Positions 35,161 through 47,880 of a DNA stretch of 64,000 bases are shown piece after piece; position 1 is the first letter of the stretch, and every line of letters begins with the position of its first letter. The notes under the pieces are model-generated. The model was not told the DNA's origin. It was given only the letters and a program-made list of their open reading frames with translations, and searched no databases. A program made the translations under genes and the position numbers. Origin of the DNA: Monilinia fructicola (lineage: Eukaryota > Ascomycota > Leotiomycetes > Helotiales > Sclerotiniaceae); assembly GCA_008692225.1 (NCBI GenBank), contig VICG01000015.1, positions 186,001 to 250,000 of the forward strand, in the 5' to 3' direction.

Positions 35161-35808
35161 TACAATCGTTAATTTTAATATTAAATCTAAGAATAAAATA
35201 GAATTAAGAATGTTCAAGGAGTTATAATTAATACGCTGTCCCGATATGATTATTATAACAGCAACGGTAGCAATATTGCTTACGCTGCTAGTATTAGCGA
35301 TGTAAGTAAAAGCAGATGTTAGGGGCGATATAATATTATAGAAATAGAAGAGTAGATAATTTATATTAAAGAATAGCTTTATAACATCATACAACAAGAG
35401 TGCCTCACATATACAGAATCACTCAAGTATACCATCGATTAAAATATTTTGAACTTTATTAAGCTTTTAACTAAACTTAACTTATAGGGCTTATAAAACC
35501 AAAAGAAGCTTGCATGCGGTGAACATACGGTATCATGGGAATCGATTCTTGAGGTGGCAATTAAAAAAATTGTACACAGGCAATGGTCTTACATCGCACA
35601 TCCTGCATCCTAGCTTACATATTAAAATTCCATGGCATGGCAATGACAAACAACGTTGCAAAAAGGTATATGAGCAAAGAGATAATCACAAACACCCAGG
35701 CCAGCCATTCCGACGCTCCCGCTTCCCATTAAAACATCCCCTGTTGATATCGTAGACTTCGTTGCGCGGTGGGTATCGGAGTGCGTAGGAGATAGCGATT
35801 TGCTTCAT
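35161..35808. other. intergenic, no gene seen
   Basis: Downstream of the GPR1/FUN34/YaaH gene. The left part is still AT-rich; the right part is likely its 3' untranslated region. Confidence 0.5.
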
Positions 35809-36856
35809 CTAGGCCATTTGTTCCTGAGACTTCTGTCTCTCGCTGGCTCCCTTGATCAAAGTGCTGAGATCGCCCACGGGTAGTTGAAAGGGGAAATCCA
35901 AGGCTGCCAGCATGATTGCGAAGAAGATCCACCAACCCGCCATGGATGTTACAAAAAGACAAGCGCCGGCCGCGATTTGTAGTCTGCCCGCCAGTGCCAA
36001 TTCAGCGGCATTGGTATTGCCGATACCATTGGCCGTGTGCCAATATACGGCGGCCAAAAGTGAGAAGGCAAGGACCAATGTGAAGAAAATAACGACAAAG
36101 ACGACGTTTGTGCGTAGAGAACAGACGAGATAAATGAGACATAGAACTGCCATGAAGACAAGAAAGAATCCAAATGAAGCGTTGAATCCAACGGTTGTGA
36201 GACCATCAGCTGGAGTACCGTCGGCAGGGGCGTAAAGACCGTAGGCGTAGTAAAAAGGTTGCAGGGTAGCAGCAAACGTAAGCCAGAAAGCACCGAAGGA
36301 AACGAAGACCACAAAGGGGAAGGTGTTGCCGAGAATAAACTCAAGAAAGCCACCGATGGTCATGAGAAGTCCACCAAAGAAGAAATATGCGCCACTAAGA
36401 AGTGTTAAGTGGAATTCAAGGTAGGATAACGAAGAGAGGACGAGCACATACATTGAAGCCGCACCACTACCACCTGCCCCCCGCCAGCCCATAAGATCAC
36501 ACGATAACGGCGACAGAGAGATCAGGAAACCAACTATTGCGCTACATATACATTAGTCTGGAGAGATTTTAGAATTGAGGCACGTTAACATACACTGGAG
36601 TAGGATTTCCAAAAGTTTTTCTCAAATCGCCTTTGACGGCGATTTGAGGAGAGAGATAGAGCTTTTCGAAGAGTTCCGGACTAATACTAATACTACCAGC
36701 TGTCCTGATCCTTTTCAATGCATCATCTGAGCCCATTGACATATCATTCATATGATATGAGTTGCTGCCATCTCCGTAGTGATTGCCATTCCGCGAGAAA
36801 TCCTTTTCCAGTGGTTCACCACTTGAATTGGCCTGTGCGCTCATCTCATTTGCCAT
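35809..36856 (-). CDS. GPR1/FUN34/YaaH family transporter (acetate/ammonium type)
   Basis: Exons 36594-36856, 36452-36541 and 35809-36394 (introns 51 and 57 nt, both phase 2) give 312 residues. After a 75-residue polar N-terminus comes GNPTPVAIVGFL, the family's NP-containing first-helix motif (NPAPLGL in the best known members), then DLMGWRGAGGSGAA and GAYFFFGGLLMTIGGFLEF with GNTFPFVVFVSFGAFWLTF. Six membrane helices are expected. The second intron is in frame and its unspliced form would insert 19 odd residues between GAAS and YFFFGG, so splicing is certain by comparison with the family. Yeast Ady2/Ato proteins export ammonium or import acetate across the plasma membrane; the exact substrate here is not known. 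Confidence 0.93.
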
Positions 36857-38686
36857 TTCGAAAGTGACTCCAGGTAACGGTAGAGTAGAATGATAAGAAT
36901 ACGGGGTCTATTGATGCTAGGAAAGAAATTAAGACGGTATGAAGTCAAACTGCGGAACATGGGAAGTGAAGCATTATGTACATATTGCAAAGCGTACCAA
37001 GATTTCTCCGCACTCGTCGAAGACCTTCGGACGTTCGGATTGTGACGATCACCGCACAAAAGAGCTTAAACTTTAAAGCTCTTGCGGGTTAGAATGAAGC
37101 TGTCCATGTCAAGGTTAGTGGATGAACACCAAATCCCTTGAATGGGCCAAGTAGCACCGAAGTTTTGGTTCGAAATCCTTGACTTAATACATGATTGGTA
37201 TAGAAGAATTTAAGGTGGGAGCGCTAAGATCCATATAGGTATAGCAACTTGCTTAAACCGCGTTTCTGAAGAGGAACACTCCCTTCCTCCAGATTGTATC
37301 GAGCGTCTTATTGCCACCTGTCCGTCTGTGTGAGCCGCGGGTACTGATTGTCTATCAAAGACCGATGCATGCTTGTTAGAAATTCCCATCGTACTAAGAA
37401 GTATGGCATGTGCACATCGTCCCATTTTCGTGAACTTGGTGGGTTGTACGTGGGACAATAAGCTTTCCGGTCAAGTGGAAGCACACGTTGAAATTATATA
37501 AAATTCTGTCTTTGGTACCGGAAGCCAAGAATGCGGGGAACATGCGCCAACCGGGATGTGAGCGCTTTAACATTGGTTCGCGGGAAAGGCATAGATCGAA
37601 CTATTGGAGTACAAAACCACCGGCAAATACTATTGACTAACACCTCGTGTTAGTTATTTCGGAAATTGCATCATTAACAAGGTAACAGAGACTGATATAA
37701 AGTTCCTCAATGTTTCCTCAAAACTTGGTGATTTGACCGAAAGCAATGCCTCACAAGGGCTGCTATCATACTCTCGAGTGATGTGGGATTGTTTGTCTGT
37801 CTTTCCAAAACTTTTGAGATGGATCTGTCAACTATCCATCTCATATTGTCTATACTTAGACTATCGAGTATCAAACCGAGTTCATTCACCCCCAGATTCC
37901 TCACCGCATCAAATGCCAATTTCTATCACGTATTTATTTTGCTCTGGAACAATTAGATGCCATGGAGTTTGCAAAGCCACGCGATCATTAATAATGCACT
38001 AATCAACCTACAGTATATTCCGGAGGTCGGGAACTTCTCACAGGCAAGTAGCATCACGCTAATATCCCTGACGCTGATCATGTACTCGAGTAGTTGGCCA
38101 AAGGCAATGTCCACCTATTGTTTCGAATTTTCGCATGGAGGGAACAAAAGTAGAGTTGGATTGAAGACATCATTCTGGTGGCGTATATCTGGTACTTTTA
38201 TTCCCACTCAAAAGATAAGAAAGGCCAGCCACCTCTCCATTGAGAGTTTGATCGTACAACACCCTTCTTAAGGTGCTAGCTATCGAAGGTATAAGATGTA
38301 AGATCTTACAGAGCGCCGCAATGTGCAGACCGCCATTGAAGATCAGAATAGGTACGTATACCCCGTACGATAAGAGCAGTGCTTGTCTGTCACACGTGAG
38401 GCGTATTATGTACTCGGGAACGATTGTGATCGACATCCGCCATTGATTAGTTCTATAGTTCCCAAGGTTCCAAATCAAAGTGTCATTTTCATATCACCAT
38501 TCGGCATTTGATTCTATTGCCTAGATATTCGTGTCGCCAGAAAGTATTCAAATCGGTGGTAGTAAGAGGAGAATCATTATAATAGATTTTGTAGATGTTT
38601 CTATTGAAATAATATTTTAGTGTACATGTATTGATTTGGATACTTTTTGGCGACATGAGTAACCTTACCTCGGAAAAGATTCCTCA

Positions 38687-38719
<33 letters not shown>

Positions 38720-39408
38720 GCTGGATCTGGTGTGATATGACAGGTGAATGAAAAAGTATGAGATTTCTAGAAAGTCTTTTAATTGTGGTTTCTGAATGAA
38801 TCGCCTCCCTCTTATATCCAATGTTCATGATTTTTTTGCATTTTGAGAGTGTGAAAATGATGTGGAATTGAAACCAATAAATCTGCCTTCTACGAGTTGC
38901 CGCCCCTCTTGATTCGATCAGGTTGATGGTCTCGTGATCAAAATCCCCCCCTCCCCCAAAACACCATTCTTTTGTCTCAAAATATGATCTATATTCACCC
39001 ATCCTATCCATCAATTATCTAGTTCAATTGCTTGAAGAGCGTACAATAGAACATGGAAAATCATGAATCCCAGGAAGGGAAAGACCGTCACGTGAATATA
39101 TCATGACTGGCTCATGTAGGCAGGACATCCTCCTGCCGCATAACAAGCGAACAAGTTTATGAATTATTGCCTTCGAAAGTTTTCATCTGGATAAACGAAC
39201 GCTTCTTCCTCACTGTACTGTTCACTCGAGTTGTGGAACCCGATAACGAATAGCTAGAACATCCGCAGTCTTATGGAATATTTAGAGGAGTAACTTTAAT
39301 CGAGCATCCACGACCTACTCGCAAAATCTAAGAAGATGCTATTCAAGAAGAACGATCACCCATCCAATATATCCCGATTTCAGCCCCATGACTTGAATAC
39401 CTCGAAGG
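36857..39408. other. intergenic, no supported gene
   Basis: About 2.5 kb between the transporter and the P450. Short frames only. Includes an (AT)n run at 38691-38719. Confidence 0.5.
38691..38719. repeat. (AT)n microsatellite
   Basis: About 14 uninterrupted AT copies. Confidence 0.9.
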
Positions 39409-41337
39409 TTAAATGTTACTCATCACGTCGACGTCGACACGCTCCATATCCATCCCATCATTCTTGATTTCATCCTCACTTCGTAACCTAAACTCCACCA
39501 TAGGGCCATCATGCCGACTAACAAATTGATCCCAAGTTTGAAACTCCTCTTTCCTCTCTCTACCCTTTCCAATTCCCTTCCCTCCTTCTCCGAGTCCACC
39601 GCCCTTTCGACTGCTGCTCAACTTCATGTCGAATGTCCAGATCAATCTCGCCAACACCACCTTCATCTCCTGATAGGCCAAATACTTCCCGATACAGCTG
39701 GTTCTTCCGAATCCGAATGGTATGAATGATGGTTGAAGGATTGCTCTGGAGTTAGTCGCATCTTCCAATTCTCCATCGTTCTCAACTCCATCTTTAAGCC
39801 AACGCTCCGGCTCATATAGGAAAGGGCGATCGAAATATTTCTCTTCGTGATGAAGACTATAAGCGGAGACTCCAACTGAAACTCCCGACGGAACATGATG
39901 TCCATCGATCACTGTCCCGTCCTTCATTACCTCCCTTGGTACATTTCCTGGTACCGGAGGAGAAAGCCGCAACGCCTCATCTATGCACGCTGTGAGGTAC
40001 TTCAAGTCGTTCAACTGCTTCCCAATTCTTATCTGCTCAACCTCCTTCCAACCTTGTCTAATCTCTCTCGATAATACTTCGAAAACCCCCGGATAATGAA
40101 GAAGATAGAAAATCGTGGCGCTCAGTGTAGTTGCAGTTGTATCCATGCCGGCGATTATGAGAAGGCCAGCTTCCGAGACCAATTGGTCTTGACTTAACCT
40201 TTGCCCATTCTCTGGATCTTGCGCGTGAATCAGCGTGGAAAATAAATCTTCGTTTTCGGTATTTATTTTCGTAGATGTGCGCCAGTCGGATTGAGCTTTG
40301 CTGAGGGCGAAAAATTCCTTCATGCCATGCATGAGGGATGATGGGATCAACTTGAAGAGGCCGAGCTTTTCGATGCTGCGCATGTGTCCAAGCTGTTTGA
40401 CAGTTCCGATTAGTATCTGCATGGGAGCACATTGGAAGATTTCGTACCGTGTTCATTGCAAGTGCCCCTTGGGATATAATTTCAAGAATATGATGGTTCT
40501 CTTCGTCCCTCAACATTTCCCAACTTCGACTAAATGTCATATCCCCCATCATATCAGCCTGTAGATATGCCGTAGCTTTCGACATATCATGTGCTTGCGT
40601 CCATTCACCTACAGGTACCTTCCCAATTTTGCCTTTTTGCAAATACTCAGAGAACCGTTCACTGTTACGATAGATTACATTTTGCAACCCTTGAACAGCT
40701 TGTGCATTGAGAGCTTTTACCATGAGGCGCCTCTTGGATGCATGGACGTGCTTGTCAATGGTTGTGAGAATCGATGGGACTTTGAAAAAGTAGTGATATA
40801 TAGTGTAAAGGTCGGACTTTTGGGTGTTGGCTGCGGAACCATAAATATCGTGAACGGCAATGGTACTGTTGAAAGCCAATCGATTTGGTCCTACTCGTAC
40901 AATCGGTCCTTTGTCAAGTGTGAGTCAATGATACCATATAGAGAGAAGAAGTTATGAAATGTCAGATACATACCATAGATCTTGTGAAGCTGGTATTCAT
41001 TCAAGTGGCGGTCGCCTTTCAAACAATGATAGACATTGTACCAGTCGGTAATGGAGGCAAGAGCAGGGCCAGGGTATCCTGCCAAAGGATGCAAATACAC
41101 ACGATAGCATACAAGGAGATAAATCTGAAAGTAAGTAATCAGTCCAAGAGCTGTTGCGTGAAATGAAAGCAGGCGTGAAAGGTTCTTACAAGTGTTGGAA
41201 TGAACAGCATAGGAATATGCAGGTTTAAAATCAGAAGATTTTCTTATAACCAAGTAGGACGAAACCATAACCATCCAACCCAGCATTAAGCATATTCCAA
41301 GCAATCTCTGAACTTTGAGCCGATAGTTGTATGACAT
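39409..41337 (-). CDS. cytochrome P450 monooxygenase
   Basis: Exons 40974-41337, 40448-40908 and 39409-40392 (introns 65 and 55 nt; the second has branch ACTAAT and acceptor AAACAG) give 602 residues. Heme-thiolate enzyme, probably ER-anchored, that inserts one O atom into a substrate using a P450 reductase. Motifs: proline hinge HPLAGYPGP, I-helix AGMDTTATT (oxygen activation), K-helix EALR, PERW, and heme loop FGFGRTSCIG with the ligand cysteine. The C-terminus has an unusual Gly/Lys/Arg-rich insertion (SRKGGGLGEGGKGIGKGRER) between the heme region and the last strands. The 5' end is uncertain: a GTAAGA...CAG pair (41125-41189) can be spliced, which would move the start to an ATG at 41210 (MLFIPTLIYLLVCY), a normal short signal anchor. 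The neighbouring MFS pump and second P450 suggest secondary metabolism, but the substrate is unknown. Confidence 0.88.
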
Positions 41338-42858
41338 CTTGCACTTGCAGATTCGATCAAACTTCAACGATCAAACTACTGAGATTTGAGAGGTAACCTG
41401 TCCGTGGAGTCTTCAATCAAAGGCCCCGAGATATGTGCTGCAACATAAACTCGTGAAAGTAAGATATATTCTGAGATTAGAAGGATTTGATATGTTGACT
41501 ATGAATTGGTTATTGTCGTTTTCCACACTTATCTATAGAGAATAAATATTTCACTCAATGGATAAATTAGAAACTCGCAGGGGAAATACCCCGCTTACCC
41601 CTGGTCCTACCCGCGAGAATCATGAATAGAAGGCGCACTTCAGCCGTGTCAGATGCATTTGAGTGCGACACGACGTTCCAGAGGAGACACGATTGACATG
41701 CAACCAGGAAAGATGATTGGGTTGGGTATATTTCACTCGTACTCTATCTGACCAAGGCACAGATGCCTCAGCACGATAGATCACTTCAAATACGACATCA
41801 CACCCGTGACTAAGTATTTTCCTTTCATGGCAGCCGCAATTCAACAGCAACTAGACACCTACAATCTCCCAATTATTCTATTGTGTCCACAAATGATCCG
41901 CTGAAGAAGACTGGAGTAGCCCTTGACTAAATCTATGGCAGCTAACGATGCCTCTCAGCCTCATCTCCTTGTAACGTACACTTGTAACCTACAAGCCACA
42001 GAGCTTTCCTCCTTGATATCCCCTTCCTCATGTTCCTTCCAAGTCTCGTGCTTGAGCGGTGGAAATACAACTGCGCCTCAACAACGTTTCCCTTTCCCTT
42101 TCGCCTTTCTCTCATCGCCGAGTTAAGTCTGTCGCTACACTGTAGCATCTTCATGGGATGCAAGACAACACAATTGTTCACACCAACCGATGTATTCTTC
42201 GCTTCTCAATAGCAACAAGATATTTCACTTCCCTTGATCATGAATACTATTCAACATGGGGTATTAACCACCTCAAGAGGAATGAAATATTCAGATAATG
42301 CCGTTTAAGCTTATGCCTCAACATCGCTCGGTTAATAGATAGATTTAGAGATGTTTACCAAAACAGCGGAGATGATGATCGATACATACACGATATACTT
42401 CGTATGTACTGGGTATGTATGTAGGAGATTGAAGCAGGCCTCAGGCCTCAGTAATTCGATGTCGGACGTACTCCGTATAGATTGACTCCTGTTCTTATCA
42501 TGAGGTTGTTCGTGAACTTCATCTTCCATCTGTCTATTCTAATAAATAAAGTAATTGTTTTCCTATTCTTCCACGCTTCACATATTACTACTGAGCTACG
42601 TGGAAGCACGTGGAAATCCGGAAAGTATTGAAAATTAGAAATTCAACTTTTGTTTGGGACCATGTACAGATCTCAAGTAAGATTACTTATCCGTCCAGCC
42701 CCCACTTATCCGAAATGCAAGCCAGAGAAGATAAGGACAAATAAACAAACGGAAATCTTGAATTCTGAAAGGACATTAAGGAAAAAGAACTTGATGGAAC
42801 AAGAGTAAGTATCGAAAGGATGGTGGGAAAAAAAGCCAAAAAGAAAAATATCAAAAGA
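41338..42858. other. intergenic, no gene seen
   Basis: Upstream of the P450. Several short frames but none with protein-like features. The minus-strand TTTT at about 42853-42856 is the likely polymerase III stop of the tRNA. Confidence 0.5.
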
Positions 42859-42957
42859 CGACACCTGTGTGATTCGAACACACGCTCCCGAGGGAAATGC
42901 CTGACTATTCTTCTAAGAAGTAGCAGGGCATCGCGTTAACCACTCCGCCAAAGTGCC
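42859..42957 (-). tRNA. tRNA-Ser(GCU) with an 18-nt intron
   Basis: Reads GGCACTT ... AGGTGTC as the seven-base acceptor stem (with G-U pairs), a D arm with GGAGTGG (A box), a five-base anticodon stem ATGCC/GGCAT, a long variable arm (TCCCTCGGGA) typical of class II tRNA-Ser, and a TTCGAAT T loop inside GTGTG/CACAC (B box). The anticodon loop is CTGCTA plus A, with anticodon GCT for AGC/AGU codons. It is interrupted after position 37, the canonical site, by an 18-nt intron at 42903-42920. A T-run follows on the minus strand. Confidence 0.93.
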
Positions 42958-43427
42958 TAATCATGTGATGGTCGGTTCGATAACTCAATATATATAGCTA
43001 ACAAGTTACAAAGCTACAAAACCACAAAGCGTAAAGGGCCAATACAACAAAAAGCTTATACTAGTTCTATATCAAGAGCACGTCGTTTTATTGCTTCTTC
43101 TGGTATGTAACAGATCTACCCTTTTTACAAATTATACTCATGACAGAAGTAGGAGTGTTTGATTGAGAACCATGCGGTAATGCTCATAATAGTACAGTAC
43201 GCGTTCGGGAGCGTCGATTGATATCAAGCCAAGGTTGAGACAACTGGAAGAGATTACAACTTTCGTACGGTCATTAGATTCGAGTCGATGAAGGGCAAGC
43301 AACCCCTTATTGAAAATGCATGATGCTAGTACCGAATATCATTATGACCCTAAAGAATTGTATTTACAATTTGTTTACCTTTCGCAGAATTGCCCTAACC
43401 TTGACACCAACGAAGCAATCTAACATC
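42958..43427. other. intergenic, no gene seen
   Basis: Between the tRNA and the MFS gene; 3' region of the latter. Confidence 0.5.
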
Positions 43428-46289
43428 CTAGACCTTCTCACCTTCCTTTCGAGTCCGAACACTCCTCCATTCCAAAAACAACGAAGCGATAAATGCTAGC
43501 AGAGACATGGGAATTGAAACCAGGAAAACCCTCTGGAGAGCCCCATTATATTGCACCAATAGAGCAGGAAGATGATCTGGATCGACAACGGATCTAAAAT
43601 TTGTGGCCCCAGCATCCAAAACAACCTGAATGTCAATCCCCGGAAGCTTCCCCTCCTGGGCAGATGTTATTAATTGTTTCTGAAGGATATTATTACCAAC
43701 CGATACAAAGATAGCGCCGCCAAATGACTGGCACGCCACTACCGCCGCGGTTCCAATGGGGACTTTCTTCAAAGGTAGCACGGTTTGGACGGCGGTAAAT
43801 CCTTGCTGAACTGCGATTCCAAACCCTGCAGCACTGATGATCTCGTAACCAACCCATTGAGCTGTCTTTGTATCGGTTTTCAGAGTACTAATGAGCCCGC
43901 ATCCTATTGTGGCGATGGCCATGCCGAAAATGGTGGGAGGGGTAAAATATCCGGATTTCGCGACAACGATACCGGCCAGGAGTGAAAAGGAGGCATTACA
44001 GACGACATAGGGGATCATATCAACACCGGAAGTAATGGCGGAGGTATTCTTGACGGCTTGGAACCATTGGGGTAGATAGTAGCTGTGAAGGATCAAGGCC
44101 GAGTAAATGAAGAATGAGAAGATACAGCTTGCTAGCACGGTGCGTTGCTTGAGTATGTCAAGTGGAATTAGAGCTTTTTCGCCTTTCCACCAAAGCCAAA
44201 ACCCGAAGAAGAATATGGTTACGCCAAAGCCGACGAGAAGACCGATGATCATTGAGCTGGACCATGAATATCCCTGGTGAATAATTAGTATGTGAGGCCT
44301 CAAAGCACCACGCCACAAGAGATGGGAGAAATTACAGTTTCGGTATATTGGAGAGCCATGAATAACATGATACATGCACCGAGCAAGAGAATATTTCCAA
44401 CGATATCCAGCTCCAAAACCCTAGCGATGATGGATCTTTGTGTGTTCATGTTATTCTTGGGATTAAAGAACACAGTCATGACCAAGATAGTTACGCCTCC
44501 AACCGGAAGGTTGAAATAGAAACACCATCTCCAAGTCACGAGATCAGTAAAGGCACCGCCTAACAACGGACCTATGGTTGCACCAACCCCAAACCTATGA
44601 TTCCATTAGTCTCGACGTTTTGAACTGAGAAGCGTGGAACTTACATCAAACCTACGGCCGCCGTGAAAACCGGACGCTTATGCATCGGTACACTATGAGC
44701 GACAACAACAAAAGAGCCGGTCAAAATCCCCGCACTTCCAACGCCGGCAATCGCTCGACCTACAATCAACGTTACAGAATTTGGAGCAATTCCACAAATC
44801 AACGATCCTAATTCAAATAAGATGTTGGCTGTCAGATACGTCCATTTGATACTAAACAGCGTAAAGATCCTGCCGTACAATGGTTGGAAGGCGCATGCCG
44901 TGAGTAGGTATGCACTTCCGTACCAACCGACATCTGCGTATGACTTGAATTCTCCGCTGATATACGGAATTGCCTAGAGGAATGTCAGGATCATGTCAAG
45001 CAGGGGAAAGGGCAATGCAGGCCTACAGTTGTAACAATAGTTCTATCCAGAGAAATCAAAAACACGGACAAACAAATTCCAATGGTGAGGAGCGTCAACG
45101 CAGCAGTCCCCGGATGCTCAGTCTCTAGCTCCTCTGGCGGTTGCGAAGAATCGTCATTCTCATTTTGTTCACAAGCTGCAAAAGCATCCCCAGTATTAGT
45201 AGAGGCCAATGACATTTCGTTTGGATCTGGCGAATCCCGATTGACAACGTCGTCTATATTCTTCATGAATCTCCTGCTCCATGCTCCCGACTTCCCAGGA
45301 TATCTTCGCTCTTCTATTGGAGTCAACCGACGTTTTGGGGGTAGGAAAGTCTCATCTTCTCCGGTGCTAAATTCGGGCTCTTCGGGAATGCTCTGAGATG
45401 CTAGATTTCGAAATGACGGCTCTGTAGATGATGTTATATCTCCAGACGTGTCATTCAAAGCCGGACTATGTCGGTAACTGTCGATAATCTCATATTCAGT
45501 TTCTCCTGATAGATCTGGCGTCAAGCTTGATGCTTTTTCGGGGTACTTTTCATCGAGCAATGGCTGGCTGAAATTGGAAACGGATTTGAATTCTGGAGAG
45601 GCACAGCTTATTGTGCTTTGACTGGTGTTGGGGTGCGAGCCCAGACACATTTCTTTCAACTCATCCGTGATGTCGGTTAGAGAGTAGTGGGAACTTGGGG
45701 GTTCGTTTTCCGATTTTTCGGCGTTTGGTTGGCTGTCCAAACTCTTTGCTGATTTATCTTTGCCGCGGCCCAGGAAGGAGCGTCCACGACTTCCAACTGG
45801 TTTTTTGGAAGATTGCAAGTCAACTGCATCTTCTGGTGAATTACCTCCGTCGCTTTTAGAACTCATGGAAGAAGTTCTGCTTGTCCGAAATGACTTCTCA
45901 CTTCCTTCCCTCGGGGGGTTCAGGGAGTTCCATTCAGATCTTTCGGCATTTGAATGTCCCTCGTAGGTCAGCTTATCGCGAAAATATTGATATATTAGAC
46001 CTCTTTTTGGATCTGGAGACAAACTGTCTCTATTTCCATCCTTAGCCTCCACCGGTGGCACTTCCTGGTCGTTGTCAGGTTTCTTTTTGCTGACCACTCT
46101 CTCTAAAGGGTGAGAGAAATTTATAGCTTCACGTGCCATCGATGGACGCCCCTGATCATCCGAAGTTTCAGATGAATGGCTTTTGGGGTGAGGGTTTTGA
46201 CACGAAGCAGCAAGGTCCTCAACAACAACAAATGCATTGGGGGCCGTGTTCTCAGCTGAACGCTTCTCTTCATCATTCGAAGTCAGCAT
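43428..46289 (-). CDS. MFS multidrug/toxin efflux transporter (DHA2, 14-TM type)
   Basis: Exons 45027-46289, 44645-44973, 44336-44594 and 43428-44273 (introns 53, 50 and 62 nt) give 898 residues. The transporter part begins near residue 400: LTIGICLSVFLISLDRTIVT joined to AIPYISGEF (first helix and its D motif), YGRIFTLFSIKW loop, GRAIAGVGSAG, the antiporter motif C (FGVGATIGPLLGGAF), and NLPVGG in the sixth helix region. This matches plasma-membrane H+-coupled exporters of drugs and fungal metabolites such as the aflT group. The roughly 390-residue cytosolic N-terminus is long for the family: Ser/Glu/Pro-rich, disordered-looking and full of possible phosphorylation sites (SSMSSKSDGGNSPEDAVDL). 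All splice junctions keep frame and no damage is seen. It lies among P450 and lipid-related genes, so export of their product is possible but inferred. Confidence 0.92.
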
Positions 46290-46782
46290 GATTGAATTTT
46301 AATGAGTGTATTGTTGTGAATGATTATTCCAATAGAAATTCTTTCAAGTTGTTCTATACTTCATTTCAAACTATGATGTAGTGAGTGTCGTATTTTTTTC
46401 GTAAGTGGAGGATTGGTTACGGATTCGTAGTGTTAAGGGATGGCTAAACATAGAAATGAGCTAGTAGCTAGTCGGATGCACCAATTGAAATGAGAGAAAG
46501 CTACTCTTGTAGATCTCTACAGGATAACGGCCCGTGGCCGTTCATCTTAACATTTTAGGTTATTTTAGATCCCGCTCGTATTTTTCGATAGACCAATACT
46601 GTGAAAGCTTGCTTCTACTGTGTGTAAGCGTCATTCAGGAAAGATTATGCTCAATTTGCGTGTGTATAGCTATTGCCAATGAAACATTATATAATCTAAA
46701 ATCTATTTGTTTGGAAGTAAAATCTATGGTATATCCGGAGTCCCTCCAAGCCCTATTTCCAGAACAGGTGACGATGGTCTGC
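46290..46782. other. intergenic, no gene seen
   Basis: Promoter side of the MFS gene and 3' side of the thioesterase-like gene. The plus-strand frame 46534-46956 overlaps the latter antisense and is not a gene. Confidence 0.5.
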
Positions 46783-47880
46783 TCACAGAAGCTGGCTCTT
46801 CTTCAACCCCAACAATTGAGCCAGAGTAGAGAAAATACCAAGCATGCCCGTACCATCAGTATGTCTTCCCAGAGCCTCAGATTCGCCGGTAAATGTTTCC
46901 TCCATATCCAGTTTAGTTTCTGCAGACAAAGTTTCCGCGATTTTCTTTCCCCTTAATTTCTCCTCCTCAACATTTTCAAGTGTCCATTGTGCAGCATCAA
47001 TTTCTTTCGTGCCCGCCTCGGGGAGCAGACCAGAAGCTCTCAACATGAATTCTGGACTTATCGTCTTCCGACCCTGCTTAAACACACATTTGCTTAGAGC
47101 AGATGCCACCACGCTAGATCCTGGATCCCGCTCCTTACACTTTTCGCCCCGTGCTTCGGGATTCTGCTGTGGATACAAGCTGTAGGACCTTGGTTTTTGA
47201 ACCGTTCTTTTGCACAAAATGGGTAGCAATATATATCCATTTTTCGTCCCACGTCAAAACTCTTGTCCAAACCTCATATGATTCGTAGGGCTTGAGTTCT
47301 TTCTTAAAGTTGCAATTTACCGCCCCCAAGGCAATACCGAACGCAGGTTTCTTTGATCCTGTAATCGGTCCAGTTCCGCCCCGGAGCTTCTCAATTCCCT
47401 CGGAGAACAGGGTACAGAATAAGTGAGTTCTACCGACATCGACATCGGAAAAATAAGAACTGTTGGTTTCTTCTTAAGTTAACAGCTGTTTGTTTTTGAG
47501 GCTCACGTGCAGAACTTACTATGGAAGTTGATGTCAATCTCCATCAATGGAGCATGAGATTCCGTAATCATAGGTTGGAAAATTTGCTTTGGTCCAGGCT
47601 TTACTTTTGGACGCTGTGAGCGAAGACAGAACCGAAAAGAGTTGACAAGACGCAAGTGCCACATCAATGGCAGACTTTTGAGATTTCCGATGGCGAGAAT
47701 GATAAATAAGAGTTTCCATATTGTCGACCATGTAGAGAAGTAATTGAAGCATTGTAGCAGGATCTGTACGGCGTATGCAGCAGCATTGAAGAGAGGAGTT
47801 TGGTCCCGAAATTGATTCTGGGTGGTAGAATCTGTGTATGAGTGCGCAATGGCAGCACCGTTGCCTGTTAAGTTCTCCAT
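46783..47880 (-). pseudogene. thioesterase-like (4HBT/THEM6-type) gene with a frameshift
   Basis: Exons 47520-47880 and 46783-47472, intron GTAAGT...TTAACTTAAG (47 nt, phase 1). The start at 47880 has context AAGATGG. Exon 1 has a hydrophobic N-terminal segment and LPLMWHLRLVNSFRF; exon 2 has SSYFSDVDVGRTHLF, YESYEVWTRVLTWDEKWIYI and GRKTISPEFMLRASGLLP, all in the order seen in fungal hotdog-fold thioesterase-like membrane proteins (4HBT_2/THEM6 type). Between NGS and the PRSYSLYPQQNP segment the frame shifts by one base at an A5 run (plus-strand T run 47194-47198). No intron fits. The rest is well preserved. Either a recent pseudogene or a single-base consensus error. Family members are thought to act on acyl-CoA; activity is unproven. 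Confidence 0.72.

Noticed and set aside
40393..40447. Shorter 31-nt intron in the P450 using the CATGCAG acceptor
   Set aside because: 31 nt is below the usual minimum for fungal introns. The acceptor 24 bases further on gives 55 nt with a perfect ACTAAT branch site and the same frame.
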